DNA of 64,000 bases, from positions 62,001 through 126,000 of the forward strand of contig NZ_RAQQ01000020.1 in NCBI RefSeq assembly GCF_003610785.1, given 5' to 3'. A model generated the notes under the pieces. The model did no database searches. It was given only the letters and a program-made list of their open reading frames with translations, and had not been told where the DNA came from. The stretch comes from Micromonospora globbae. Lineage in GTDB: Bacteria > Actinomycetota > Actinomycetes > Mycobacteriales > Micromonosporaceae. Below are positions 39,609 through 47,506 of the stretch, one piece after another (positions within the stretch are counted from its first letter, which is position 1; every line of letters starts with the position of its first letter). Both the position numbers and the translations under genes were made by a program.

Positions 39609-42600
39609 CGCGTGCCTTTCTGAGGGGGGTCGATCCAGTACCGCTGCCGCTGGAACGGGTAGGTGGGCAGCCCGGTGCGCCGCACGGCGCCCTCGGGGTG
39701 CAGCACCGTCCAGTCCACGTCCCGGCCGGCCACCCAGGCGGCGGCCAGCTCGCGCAGCTCACCCGGCTCGCCGGCGACCGGGACGCCGGTGTCCAGCAGC
39801 TCGTCGAGGGCGGCCAGCGCACCGGGCAGGTCGGCGGCGACCACCGCGGCGCGGCAGGCGAACGCCCGCCGGCCGAGGGCCAGGGTGGCGGCCACCTCGG
39901 CGAGCGCCGGGGCCGCGCCGGCGAGGTGGCGCCGCAGCCGGCGCAGCGCCTCCGCCAGCGCCGCCGGGGTCCGCGCGGAGACCGGCAGCAGGTGCGCGGC
40001 GGGCGCCGGCGCGTCGACCGGCTCGGCCGGGGGCGGCTGCTCGACGATCACGTGGGCGTTGGTGCCGCCGAGCCCGAACGAGCTGACCCCGGCGACCCGG
40101 CGCGGCGCCTCGGGCCAGTCCCGCACCTTCGTGGGCACGTAGAACGGACCGGCCGCGAGGTCGATCTCCGGGTGCGGGCGGGTGAAGTGCAGGTTCGGCG
40201 GGATCACGCCGTGCTGCACGGCGAGGACCGCCTTGATGAGGCTGGCGATCCCGGCGCCGGCGTCCAGGTGCCCGATGTTGGTCTTGACCGAGCCGAGGGC
40301 GCAGCTGTCGGCCGGGCCGCCCGCGTACACCTCGTGCAGCGCCGCCACCTCGATGGCGTCGCCGAGCGGCGTGCCGCTGCCGTGGGCCTCGACGAACCGG
40401 ACCTCGCCGGGCGCGACCTCGGCGGCGGCGAGCGCGTTCGCCACCGCGGCGGCCTGTCCGGCGGGGCCGGGCACGGCGAAGCCCGCCCGGTCGGGGCCGT
40501 CGTTGGTCACGGCCCAGCCGGGCAGGACCGCGTAGACGCGGTCGCCGTCGGCCTGCGCGTCGGCGAGCCGGCGCAGCGCGACCACGCCCACCCCGGAGCC
40601 GAAGCCGGAGCCGCTGGCGGCCTCGTCGAAGGCGCGGCACCGCCCGTCCGGCGAGGCGAGACCGCCGGGGGTGTGGCGGTACCGGGGCCAGGTGACGTTC
40701 ACGCCGCCGGCGAGGGCGATGTCGCACTGGTAGTCGGCGAGGCTCTGCGCGGCGAGGCAGACGGCGACCAGCGAGCTGGAGCAGGCGCTCTGCACGGCGA
40801 CCGCCGGGCCGGTCAGCCCCAGCCGGTACGCCACCTGCCCGGGCAGGTGGTCGGTGAACTGCCGGCCGATGAGCCGGGCCTCCCAGTCGTCCGGGTCCAC
40901 GTCGCCCACGACGGCCGGGTTGTCCATGAGGTGGAACAGGAAGTACCGGTTGGCCGAGGTGGCGGAGAAGACCCCGATGAGGCCGGGGAAGCGCGACGGG
41001 TCGTGGCCGGCGTCCTCCAGCGCCTCCCAGGCGGTCTCCAGGAACAGCCGGTGCTGCGGGTCGGTCCGCGCCGCCTCCTGCTCGGCGAAGGAGAAGAACT
41101 CGGCGTCGAAGTCGGCGACGCCGTCGAGCCGGCCGGCGGCCCGCACGTGCCGCGGGTCCGCGCGCAGCGTCGGTCCGATCCCGAGCGCGGCCAGCTCGGC
41201 GTCGGTGTGGTCGTGGATGGAGTCGACCCCGGCGCAGAGGTTCCACCAGAAGGTGGCCACGTCGGGCGCGCCCGGGAACCGGCCGGCGAGGCCCACCACG
41301 GCGATCTCGTCGCCGGTGTACTCGCGGGCCGCCACCGAGGGCGCGGGCGGGGCGGCGAGCGCCGGGGCGGGGGCGCGGTCGGCCGGCGGGTCGTCGAGCA
41401 GCCGCGCCTGCGCGGCCACGGTCGGGTGGTCGAACAGGCGCAGCATCGGCAGCCGCACCCCGAAGCGCTGGGCGAGGCGCTGCTGCACCTGGCCCAGGAG
41501 CAGGGACTGCCCGCCGACGTCGAAGAAGTTGTCGGTGCGTCCGACGGCGTCGCGGCCGAGCACGGCGCACCAGATGTCGTGCACGGCCCGCTCGGTGGGC
41601 GTACGGGGCTCCGCTCCGGGCGGCACCCGGCGGTCGGGGTCCGGCAGCGCGCGTTCGTCGACCTTGCCGGTCACCGTGAGCGGGAACTCGTCGATCGGCA
41701 CGACGGCGCGCGGCACCGCGTACTCGGGCACCTGGTCGGCGAGCGAGGCGCGCAGGGCGGCCGGGTCCAGCGGGCCGGCGGCCGGGCGGACGTAGGCCAG
41801 CAGTTCGCCGTCGCGGGCGATGGCCCGGGCCGCGGCGACGCCCGGCTCGGCGGCGAGGACGGCCTCGATCTCGGTCAGCTCGACCCGGAAGCCGCGCACC
41901 TTGACCTGCCGGTCGAGCCGGCCGAGGCAGCGCAGTTCGCCGGTGGGCAGCCGCTCGCCGAGGTCGCCCGTCCGGTACGCCGGCACCCCGTCGGGGTCGG
42001 TGGTGAACCGGTCGCTGTCCCGGTCGAGGTAGCCGGGGGCGAGGTGGACGCTGCGCACCACGATCTCGCCGTCGTCGGCGAGGCGCAGCTGGTAGCCGGG
42101 CAGCGCGGTGCCGATGGGCAGCGGGCCGGTGGCCGCCGGGTCGGCCTCGGCCAGGGGCGTCACGTACCGGGCCGCGAACGTCATCTCCGTCGCGCCGTAG
42201 CCGTTGACGAGCACGCATCCGGGGGCGAACCGGCCACGGCCGCGGGCGGCGTCGGCGTACGTGGCCTGCTCGCCACCGAGCAGCACGACGCGTACCCGGT
42301 CCAGCCGTTCGACGCCGGGGGTGTCCAGGAGGAACCGGTAGACGGTCGGGGTCGAGTGGTAGACGGTGACGCCGTGGCGGGCGAGCTGGTCGACGGCGTG
42401 TGCCAGCCCGTGCCGGCGCAGGTCGACGGGGATCACGGCGGCGCCGGTGAGCAGGGCCGGGTAGAGGTCGGGGATGGCCGCGTCGAAGCTGAACGAGGCG
42501 AGCAGGCTGAGCCGGTCGGCCGGGCCGATGTCGAGCGTGTCGATCTGGTTGCGGACGACGTGCAGGAGGTTGCGGTGGGTCTGGCCGACCGCCTTGGGCA

Positions 42601-43072
42601 GGCCCGTCGAGCCGGAGGTGAACAGCACGTACGCCAGCGCGTCGGGGTCGACCGGTCGCGGGCGCAGCGGCGCCGGGCGGGGGTCGTCCACGACGAGGAC
42701 CGTGGTGCCGTCGACATCCAGCGCGCGGGCCAGCTCCTCGTGCTCGGATCCATACAGGACGATGCGTACGCCGGCGGCGGCGAGCATGTGCCGCAGTCGC
42801 CGGCGGGGGAAGCCCGGGTCCAGCGGCACGTACGCGCACCCGGCCGCGAGCGTGCCGAGGATCGCGGCGATGGTCGGGGCCCCGTGCGCGGTGAGCAGCG
42901 CGACCCGGTCGCCCGGCCGGGCGCCGGCGGCCGTGAGCGCGTCGGCGTACCCACCGGCAAGGCCGGCCAGTTCGGCGTAGCTGAACCGTCGGGTCTCGCC
43001 GAGGACGGCGGGCTGCTCGGGGCAGGCGGCGGCGACATCGCCGAAGCGATGGATCAGGGTGTCGTTCGCCAT
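39605..43072 (-). CDS. Hybrid starter A-PCP-KS (no AT)
   Basis: About 1,155 residues. An adenylation domain (about 1-505; FTSGSTGLPKA, variant NGYGATEM, TVTGKVDE) and a PCP (DVGGQSLLLG) lead into a ketosynthase (about 595-1015) with Cys764 in SACSSS, EAHGSG and NIGHL all intact. After the KS the sequence passes through a short KS-AT linker straight to the post-AT motif PTYPFQRQRYW, so the acyltransferase is missing. The hand-read A code is DAPHVLGFAK, which I cannot match. As the first gene it probably loads the starter amino acid; its KS would need an AT and carrier in trans. I prefer the ATG one base after the leader-ORF stop (translational coupling); a TTG 17 codons upstream is the alternative. 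Confidence 0.9.
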   Translation of the reverse strand: MANDTLIHRFGDVAAACPEQPAVLGETRRFSYAELAGLAGGYADALTAAGARPGDRVALLTAHGAPTIAAILGTLAAGCAYVPLDPGFPRRRLRHMLAAAGVRIVLYGSEHEELARALDVDGTTVLVVDDPRPAPLRPRPVDPDALAYVLFTSGSTGLPKAVGQTHRNLLHVVRNQIDTLDIGPADRLSLLASFSFDAAIPDLYPALLTGAAVIPVDLRRHGLAHAVDQLARHGVTVYHSTPTVYRFLLDTPGVERLDRVRVVLLGGEQATYADAARGRGRFAPGCVLVNGYGATEMTFAARYVTPLAEADPAATGPLPIGTALPGYQLRLADDGEIVVRSVHLAPGYLDRDSDRFTTDPDGVPAYRTGDLGERLPTGELRCLGRLDRQVKVRGFRVELTEIEAVLAAEPGVAAARAIARDGELLAYVRPAAGPLDPAALRASLADQVPEYAVPRAVVPIDEFPLTVTGKVDERALPDPDRRVPPGAEPRTPTERAVHDIWCAVLGRDAVGRTDNFFDVGGQSLLLGQVQQRLAQRFGVRLPMLRLFDHPTVAAQARLLDDPPADRAPAPALAAPPAPSVAAREYTGDEIAVVGLAGRFPGAPDVATFWWNLCAGVDSIHDHTDAELAALGIGPTLRADPRHVRAAGRLDGVADFDAEFFSFAEQEAARTDPQHRLFLETAWEALEDAGHDPSRFPGLIGVFSATSANRYFLFHLMDNPAVVGDVDPDDWEARLIGRQFTDHLPGQVAYRLGLTGPAVAVQSACSSSLVAVCLAAQSLADYQCDIALAGGVNVTWPRYRHTPGGLASPDGRCRAFDEAASGSGFGSGVGVVALRRLADAQADGDRVYAVLPGWAVTNDGPDRAGFAVPGPAGQAAAVANALAAAEVAPGEVRFVEAHGSGTPLGDAIEVAALHEVYAGGPADSCALGSVKTNIGHLDAGAGIASLIKAVLAVQHGVIPPNLHFTRPHPEIDLAAGPFYVPTKVRDWPEAPRRVAGVSSFGLGGTNAHVIVEQPPPAEPVDAPAPAAHLLPVSARTPAALAEALRRLRRHLAGAAPALAEVAATLALGRRAFACRAAVVAADLPGALAALDELLDTGVPVAGEPGELRELAAAWVAGRDVDWTVLHPEGAVRRTGLPTYPFQRQRYWIDPPQKGTR

Positions 43073-43073
43073 C

Positions 43074-43133
43074 TCAGGACGCGGTGTGCGCTCCACAGAG
43101 GACGGACGCGCAGCCTTGGACAAGCGTGATCAT
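43074..43133 (-). CDS. 19-codon leader ORF preceding the cluster
   Basis: An ATG with a G-rich ribosome-binding site (GGGGGGG then ATC) opens a 19-residue peptide, MITLVQGCASVLCGAHTAS. It stops one base before the ATG of the first NRPS gene. The tight TGA-G-ATG junction suggests translational coupling or a leader-peptide attenuator. Two Cys and four Ser/Thr residues are present. It could instead be chance, since no codon bias can be judged at this length. Confidence 0.45.
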   Translation of the reverse strand: MITLVQGCASVLCGAHTAS

Positions 43134-43337
43134 GATCCCCCCCAGGACTTCACAATGGAAGCAGCATAAGTCTCGATACCTGGGTGAAAAGATCGTCGAT
43201 GACAGTCCGGCCGAAGAGCCGACCGGAGCCTCAGACGAGGGACGGAGGAAATAGTCCGATCATCCCCCTAGCGCGTTGAGGAGTTACCGCGTAGAGGAGG
43301 CGAGGCGAATATTTTTGCGGTCAACTACCGCTACTGA

Positions 43338-43370
43338 CCGGAAACTTTCCGGAAACTCGCCGGATGTCGG
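43338..43370. promoter_or_regulatory. Three 11-bp direct repeats upstream of the cluster operon (SARP-like operator)
   Basis: CCGGAAACTTT, CCGGAAACTCG and CCGGATGTCGG follow one another head to tail with an exact 11-bp period. The first two copies also create the palindrome CCGGAAA-C-TTTCCGG (43338-43352). The 269-bp region between the cluster leader ORF and the next gene is markedly AT-richer than its surroundings. Direct repeats with 11-bp spacing are the hallmark of SARP binding sites. A clear -10 element at SARP spacing was not found, and TTGACC nearby lacks a good partner. Confidence 0.45.
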
Positions 43371-43402
43371 ACCTTGGACAGCTTGCCGCACCTGGTCCCT
43401 GA

Positions 43403-43807
43403 TCAGCCATCGTACGACGGCGGGCGAGGGGCCACTCCGCCGTCCCCGGCGCGCGGCAGCCGCGCCACCATCTCCCGGAACTCGGCGACCGTCACCGCCT
43501 CCCGGAGGGTCGCGAACACGGCGCCGGTCCCGATGCGCGCCGTCGCGTCGTCCACCCCGGCCCGCTCCCCCACCCGCCGCAGGAACTCGCCGGGCCCGGT
43601 CGCGGAACCGCCCGCCGCCGCACCGGGAGTGTCCCGGTTCAGGTAGCCGTCCACCTCGTCCGGCAGGTGCCCGGCGAGGTCGTCCGCCGGCCCGCCGCTG
43701 ACGCGCTCGGCCATCGTCTGCAACACCGCGCGGGCAACGGTGGCGGCCTGCTCCGGCGGAAGCCCGGACCGCCGGGACACCGCGTCGATGAAGCGGGGAA
43801 ACCGCAC
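43403..43807 (-). CDS. DUF2267 protein
   Basis: A 134-residue DUF2267 protein: VRFPRFIDAVSRRSGLPPEQAATVARAVLQTMAERVSGGPADDLAGHLPDEV, a flexible Ala/Gly linker, then a second half resembling the first (FLRRVGERAGVDDATARIGTGAVFATLREAV). The two-repeat helical form is typical. Start GTG with GGGAGG upstream; 17 codons further upstream are Arg/Gly-rich and unlike the family. Function is unknown. It flanks the cluster and is probably unrelated to it. Confidence 0.85.
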   Translation of the reverse strand: MRFPRFIDAVSRRSGLPPEQAATVARAVLQTMAERVSGGPADDLAGHLPDEVDGYLNRDTPGAAAGGSATGPGEFLRRVGERAGVDDATARIGTGAVFATLREAVTVAEFREMVARLPRAGDGGVAPRPPSYDG

Positions 43808-43937
43808 GCCGCCCCTCCCTCGTCCGGCACCGCGCTTACCCCGCGCCGGGCAGCGCAAACGACACCGCGCAGCACCCCGCTCCCGGCCGAGGCCGCCCAG
43901 CCCGTACGCGTCCCCTCCCGGCCGGCAGCGCCGGGCT

Positions 43938-45194
43938 TCAGGCCCGGACGGCCCCCGCGTCGGTCACCTCCCGGCCCGCCGGGTCGGTCGGCGGCTGCGG
44001 GAACCGGGCGGTGCGCCACACCGGCGACGCGAGGGTGAGCAGCGCCGCGGCGGCCATGCCGGCGGACGCCAGGGCCAGGTAGCCCGGGGCGCCGAGCAGC
44101 CCGGTCGCCGCACCGCCGAGGGCGGCGCCGAGCGGCATGGCGCCCCAGATGACGAACCGGCTGGTGGCGGTCATCCGCGACAGCATCGCCGGCGGCGTCG
44201 CCGCCTGCCGGAGGCTGACCGCGTTGACGTTGTAGAGGCCGCTGGCGAACGCGCCGACGGCCAGCCCCGCGGCGATCCAGACCGGCTGCGCCAACAGGAC
44301 CAGCGCGGCGCCGCCCTGCAGTGCCGCCGCGCCGGTGATCGCGCGGCCGAGGCCGACCCGGTCCCGCAGTGGCCGGGCCACCGCCGCGCCGAGCACGTAG
44401 CCCACGTTCGCGCCGGCCACCAGCAGCCCGACCGTCGCGGCGGGCAGCCGCAGGTCGCGCACCGCGTACACCATCAGCATGGCCAGGAATCCGGCGTGCC
44501 AGAGGTTGGTGAGCCCCGAGCAGAGCGTGAGCGCGCGGACCACCGGTTGCCGCAGGACGAAGTGGACGCCGCCGGCGGCGTCGCGCCAGACCCCGGCGCG
44601 GCCGGCGCGGGAGCGGGCCAGCCGGGGCGTACGCGCCAGGAACAACGCCGAGGCGACGAAGCTGGCCACGTCGACCAGGAGGGCGGCAGGCGCACCGAGC
44701 GCGCCGACCAGCACCCCGGCCACGCCGGGCCCGGCGGTCTGGCCGACCGCCCGTGTCGCCTCCAGCCGCGCGTTGGCGTCGGCCAGCCGACCGGGCGGCA
44801 CGACGGCCGGCACGGCGGCGAAGTACGCCACGTCGAACAGCACCGTCGCCGCCCCGGCGAGCAGCGCCACGAGCACCAGGTGGGTCAGGGTGAGCAGCCC
44901 GGCGGCCCAGGCCAGCGGCACGCTGGCCAGCAGCGCCGCCCGGACCAGGTCCGCCACGACCAGGACCGCCCGGCGGGGCAGCCGGTCGACGATCGCGCCG
45001 GCCGGGATGCCGAGCAGCAGGTACGGGGCGGTGCTCGCGGCGGTGAGCGCGGCCACCCCGGCGGCGCCGGAGCCGAGCACCGTCAGGGCGGCCAGCGGGA
45101 GCGCGACGGCGGTGACGTGGGTTCCGAGCGTGCTCACCGCGTCGGAGAGCCAGAGACGGCGGAAGGTGGCGTGCCGCCACAGGTCGAGGGACAT
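43938..45194 (-). CDS. MFS drug/efflux transporter
   Basis: A 418-residue transporter with about twelve membrane helices, beginning LWRHATFRRLWLSDAVSTLGTHVTAVALPL as in the macrolide-efflux-like (enterobactin exporter-like) MFS group. The start ATG has GAGG eight bases before; 26 upstream codons overlap the operator region and are excluded. It is divergent from a MocR/GntR regulator and two identical palindromes lie between them, so that regulator very likely controls it. Although it neighbours the NRPS-PKS cluster, that cluster carries its own MFS domain. Confidence 0.9.
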   Translation of the reverse strand: MSLDLWRHATFRRLWLSDAVSTLGTHVTAVALPLAALTVLGSGAAGVAALTAASTAPYLLLGIPAGAIVDRLPRRAVLVVADLVRAALLASVPLAWAAGLLTLTHLVLVALLAGAATVLFDVAYFAAVPAVVPPGRLADANARLEATRAVGQTAGPGVAGVLVGALGAPAALLVDVASFVASALFLARTPRLARSRAGRAGVWRDAAGGVHFVLRQPVVRALTLCSGLTNLWHAGFLAMLMVYAVRDLRLPAATVGLLVAGANVGYVLGAAVARPLRDRVGLGRAITGAAALQGGAALVLLAQPVWIAAGLAVGAFASGLYNVNAVSLRQAATPPAMLSRMTATSRFVIWGAMPLGAALGGAATGLLGAPGYLALASAGMAAAALLTLASPVWRTARFPQPPTDPAGREVTDAGAVRA

Positions 45195-45236
45195 GAGGGC
45201 AGCCTCGCCGGCCCGCCGCGGGAACCCGGCGACGGC

Positions 45237-45303
45237 GATTGTCACGGTGACAATCCGGTGAGCGGCGAGCACCCCGGCGGCTAGATTGTCACGGTGACAA
45301 TCT
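45237..45303. promoter_or_regulatory. Two perfect palindromic operators between MFS and MocR genes, with leaderless promoter
   Basis: The core ATTGTCAC-G-GTGACAAT occurs at 45238-45254 and 45285-45301, extending to 19 and 21 bp perfect palindromes. The right copy overlaps TAGATT (45282-45287, a -10 element) and the GTG start of the MocR gene six bases later, implying a leaderless transcript that the regulator can block. The left copy sits just upstream of the MFS gene. Confidence 0.8.
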
Positions 45304-46607
45304 GGGAGCCCCCCGCGCCGCCGACCGGCGTCCCCCGCTACCTCGCCCTCGCCGACGCGATCGGCGCGGACATCGCCGCCGGCCGGCTCAGGCCCGGCGA
45401 GCGGCTGCCGCCGCAGCGGGAACTGGCCCGGCGGCTCGGGGTGACCGTCGCCACCGTGGGACGGGCCTACCAGGTCGCCGTCCGGCGCGGGCTACTCACC
45501 GGGGAGGTCGGCCGCGGGACGTTCGTGGCGCCGGCCCCGTCCCGGCCGGCCGCCCCGGGCGCTGCCCTGCTCGACCTCGCCACGGTGCACCCGCCCGGCC
45601 ACGGGGCGGTGCACCGGGCGGTGGCGCCGGTGCTGCACCGCATCGCCGCCGACCCGCTCGCGGTCAGCGGCGAGGACGCCGACGCCGTACGGCACCGCAT
45701 CGCCGGCGCCCGCTGGCTGGCGTACGGCGACTGGCGCCCCGACCCCGCGCACGTCGAGGTGACCGCCGGCGGCCAGCACGGGCTCGCCGCGGCCCTCGCA
45801 ACGCTGGCACAGCCCCGGCACGTCGTGGTCACCACCGAGCTGACCAACCCGGGGCTGCTCGCGGCGGCCCGGTTGCTCCGCGTCGAACTGGCCACGGTGC
45901 CCAGCGACGAGTGGGGGCCCCGACCGGACGCCGTCGACCGGATCTGCGCCCGGCGTCGGGTGGCGGCCCTGCACCTGCATCCCACCCTGCACAACCCGAC
46001 CGTGGTCACCATGCCCGCCCGGCGTCGGCAGGAGATCGCGGCGGTGGCCGCCGCCCACGACCTGCCCGTCATCGAGGAAGACCCCTTCGGGGCGCTGCTG
46101 CCGGACCGGCCGCCACCGGTGGCCGCGCTGCACCCGCGCACCGTGCTGCTCGGCGGCATCACCAAGACCCTGGCGCCGGGACTGCGGATCGGCTACCGGT
46201 ACGCCCCACCGTCGCTCGCCGCCCCGCTGAGCGCCGCCGCCCGGGCACTGGCCTGGGCGCCCGCCCCGCTGGTCGCCGAGGTGGCCACCCAGCTCGTGCT
46301 CGGGGGCGCCGCCGTCCCGCTCGCCGCGGCGCGGGCCGCCGAGCTGGCCGCCCGCGCCGCGCTCGCCCGGGACCTGCTCGGGGACCGGGTGTACGCGCCC
46401 GGGCCGGCCCCGTTCGCCTGGATACGCCTCGACGGCGACGGTGGGCAGGTTGCCGAGCGGGCCCGGCGCCGCGGTCTCGCGGTGGCCGGCACGGCGGAGT
46501 TCGCGGCCCGGCGCAGCGCGCCGGCCGGGCTGCGGGTCAGCCTCAGCGCCGACGACGCGAGCGTCCGCACGGCGCTGCACGCCCTCGCCCGGCTGCTCGG
46601 CGGCTGA
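45294..46607 (+). CDS. MocR-family regulator (GntR HTH fused to PLP aminotransferase fold)
   Basis: A 437-residue fusion. A GntR winged helix (residues 15-80, LRPGERLPPQRELARRLGVTVATVGRAYQVAVRRGLL) precedes a fold-type-I aminotransferase-like domain (about 95-437) with HLHPTLHNPTV, EEDPFGAL and the PLP lysine in GGITKTLAPGLRIGY. MocR proteins sense PLP or amino-acid/amine ligands. It is divergent from an MFS efflux gene, and its own start codon lies within an operator palindrome, so autorepression and control of efflux are likely. Confidence 0.92.
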   Translation: MTIWEPPAPPTGVPRYLALADAIGADIAAGRLRPGERLPPQRELARRLGVTVATVGRAYQVAVRRGLLTGEVGRGTFVAPAPSRPAAPGAALLDLATVHPPGHGAVHRAVAPVLHRIAADPLAVSGEDADAVRHRIAGARWLAYGDWRPDPAHVEVTAGGQHGLAAALATLAQPRHVVVTTELTNPGLLAAARLLRVELATVPSDEWGPRPDAVDRICARRRVAALHLHPTLHNPTVVTMPARRRQEIAAVAAAHDLPVIEEDPFGALLPDRPPPVAALHPRTVLLGGITKTLAPGLRIGYRYAPPSLAAPLSAAARALAWAPAPLVAEVATQLVLGGAAVPLAAARAAELAARAALARDLLGDRVYAPGPAPFAWIRLDGDGGQVAERARRRGLAVAGTAEFAARRSAPAGLRVSLSADDASVRTALHALARLLGG

Positions 46608-46904
46608 GCAGGCGGGCGGCGTCCGGCGGCGACTGCGGCCCGGCCGGTGGTCGCCCCCAACCGTCCGAAGTCGTCCCAACAGGCGATGCACCACCGGCGC
46701 AGGGTTGGTTACGCTGTGTGTTGGGTGGCCACCCAGCCAAACTCAGCCGATACCAGGGGCCGGCGCGCGCCGGATCAGCCAGACGTGCACGCCCCTGAGG
46801 TTCCACATGGGGGTTTCGCCGCCGCCCATCGACGACGAGAGGCTGTGCGCGTGTGCCGCGCCCCGGCCGGCGACCCCGCCCGACCATCGCACGAGGAGTT
46901 CGCG
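46608..46904 (+). other. 297-bp intergenic region upstream of secreted protein
   Basis: No convincing ORF. It contains a 14-bp perfect palindrome, TGGGTGGCCACCCA (46722-46735), just after a TACGCT hexamer that could be a -10 element for the following gene. GGAG occurs at 46894-46897, eight bases before its ATG. Nothing else stands out. Confidence 0.4.
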
Positions 46905-47444
46905 ATGACGAAGAAGGCCCTCTCGATCGCCAGCGCTGCCGCGCTTCTGCTGGGGTTCCTCGCGGTCGCTCAGCCCGCGTCGGCGTCCACGCTCATCTCG
47001 GTCACCTGCACCGGCACGAACGTCATCAACTACAGCCCGGGGCTCACCAACACGCCTCAGACGGTGACGATCAGCGGGCAGGACACGGCCGTGGCGTGCG
47101 TCGACCTCGCCCGGCCGCTCACCCAGCTGTCGTTCGTCGCACCGTTCTCGGGAACGTTCACGACGTCGTGCACCGCACTGCTCGCCGGCGGCACCGGCAC
47201 ACAGACGTTCCACTGGAACACCGGCGAGACCAGCAACTGGAACTGGACGCTCCGGTTCTCCAACACCGTCAACGGCCAGCTGCTGGCCATCGCCGACGGG
47301 CCCATCACGTCGGGCCTGTACGCCGGTGCGCAGGTGCGGCAGGTCATCACCGAGACCACCGGCGACCAGACGGCCTGTTTCACGCCGGAGGGCATGACCC
47401 AGAACGGCGGACCGTCCAACTGGGTGATCACCAATCTGCTGTAG
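46905..47444 (+). CDS. Small secreted protein of unknown function
   Basis: A 179-residue exported protein. A clear Sec signal peptide (MTKKALSIASAAALLLGFLAVAQPASA) ends at an AxA site near residue 28. The mature part is Thr/Ser/Asn-rich and beta-like with four Cys (VTCTGTN, AVACVDLA, TTSCTALL, QTACFTPEG), likely two disulfides. No enzyme motif is visible. Actinomycetes encode many such secreted beta proteins of unknown role. GGAG precedes the ATG, and longer in-frame sequence upstream lacks coding character. A strong hairpin follows. Confidence 0.82.
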   Translation: MTKKALSIASAAALLLGFLAVAQPASASTLISVTCTGTNVINYSPGLTNTPQTVTISGQDTAVACVDLARPLTQLSFVAPFSGTFTTSCTALLAGGTGTQTFHWNTGETSNWNWTLRFSNTVNGQLLAIADGPITSGLYAGAQVRQVITETTGDQTACFTPEGMTQNGGPSNWVITNLL

Positions 47445-47461
47445 CCGCCGGTCGGTGACGC

Positions 47462-47496
47462 CGGCGGCCGGGCGGGGAGGTTCCGCCCGGCCGCCG
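47462..47496. terminator. Bidirectional hairpin terminator
   Basis: A perfect 14-bp inverted repeat (47462-47475 with 47483-47496, 7-base loop) between the secreted-protein gene and the convergent dehydrogenase gene. Confidence 0.8.
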
Positions 47497-47506
47497 CGCG
47501 TCCGGC

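Noticed and set aside
43073..43123. TTG start for the first NRPS gene
   Set aside because: Its distance to the G-rich ribosome-binding site is too long (about 13 bases), and the 17 extra residues are not A-domain-like. The ATG coupled to the leader ORF fits better, though TTG cannot be excluded.
43938..46607. MFS/MocR pair as part of the NRPS-PKS cluster
   Set aside because: It is separated from the cluster by a DUF2267 gene and has its own divergent operators; the cluster already encodes an MFS domain.
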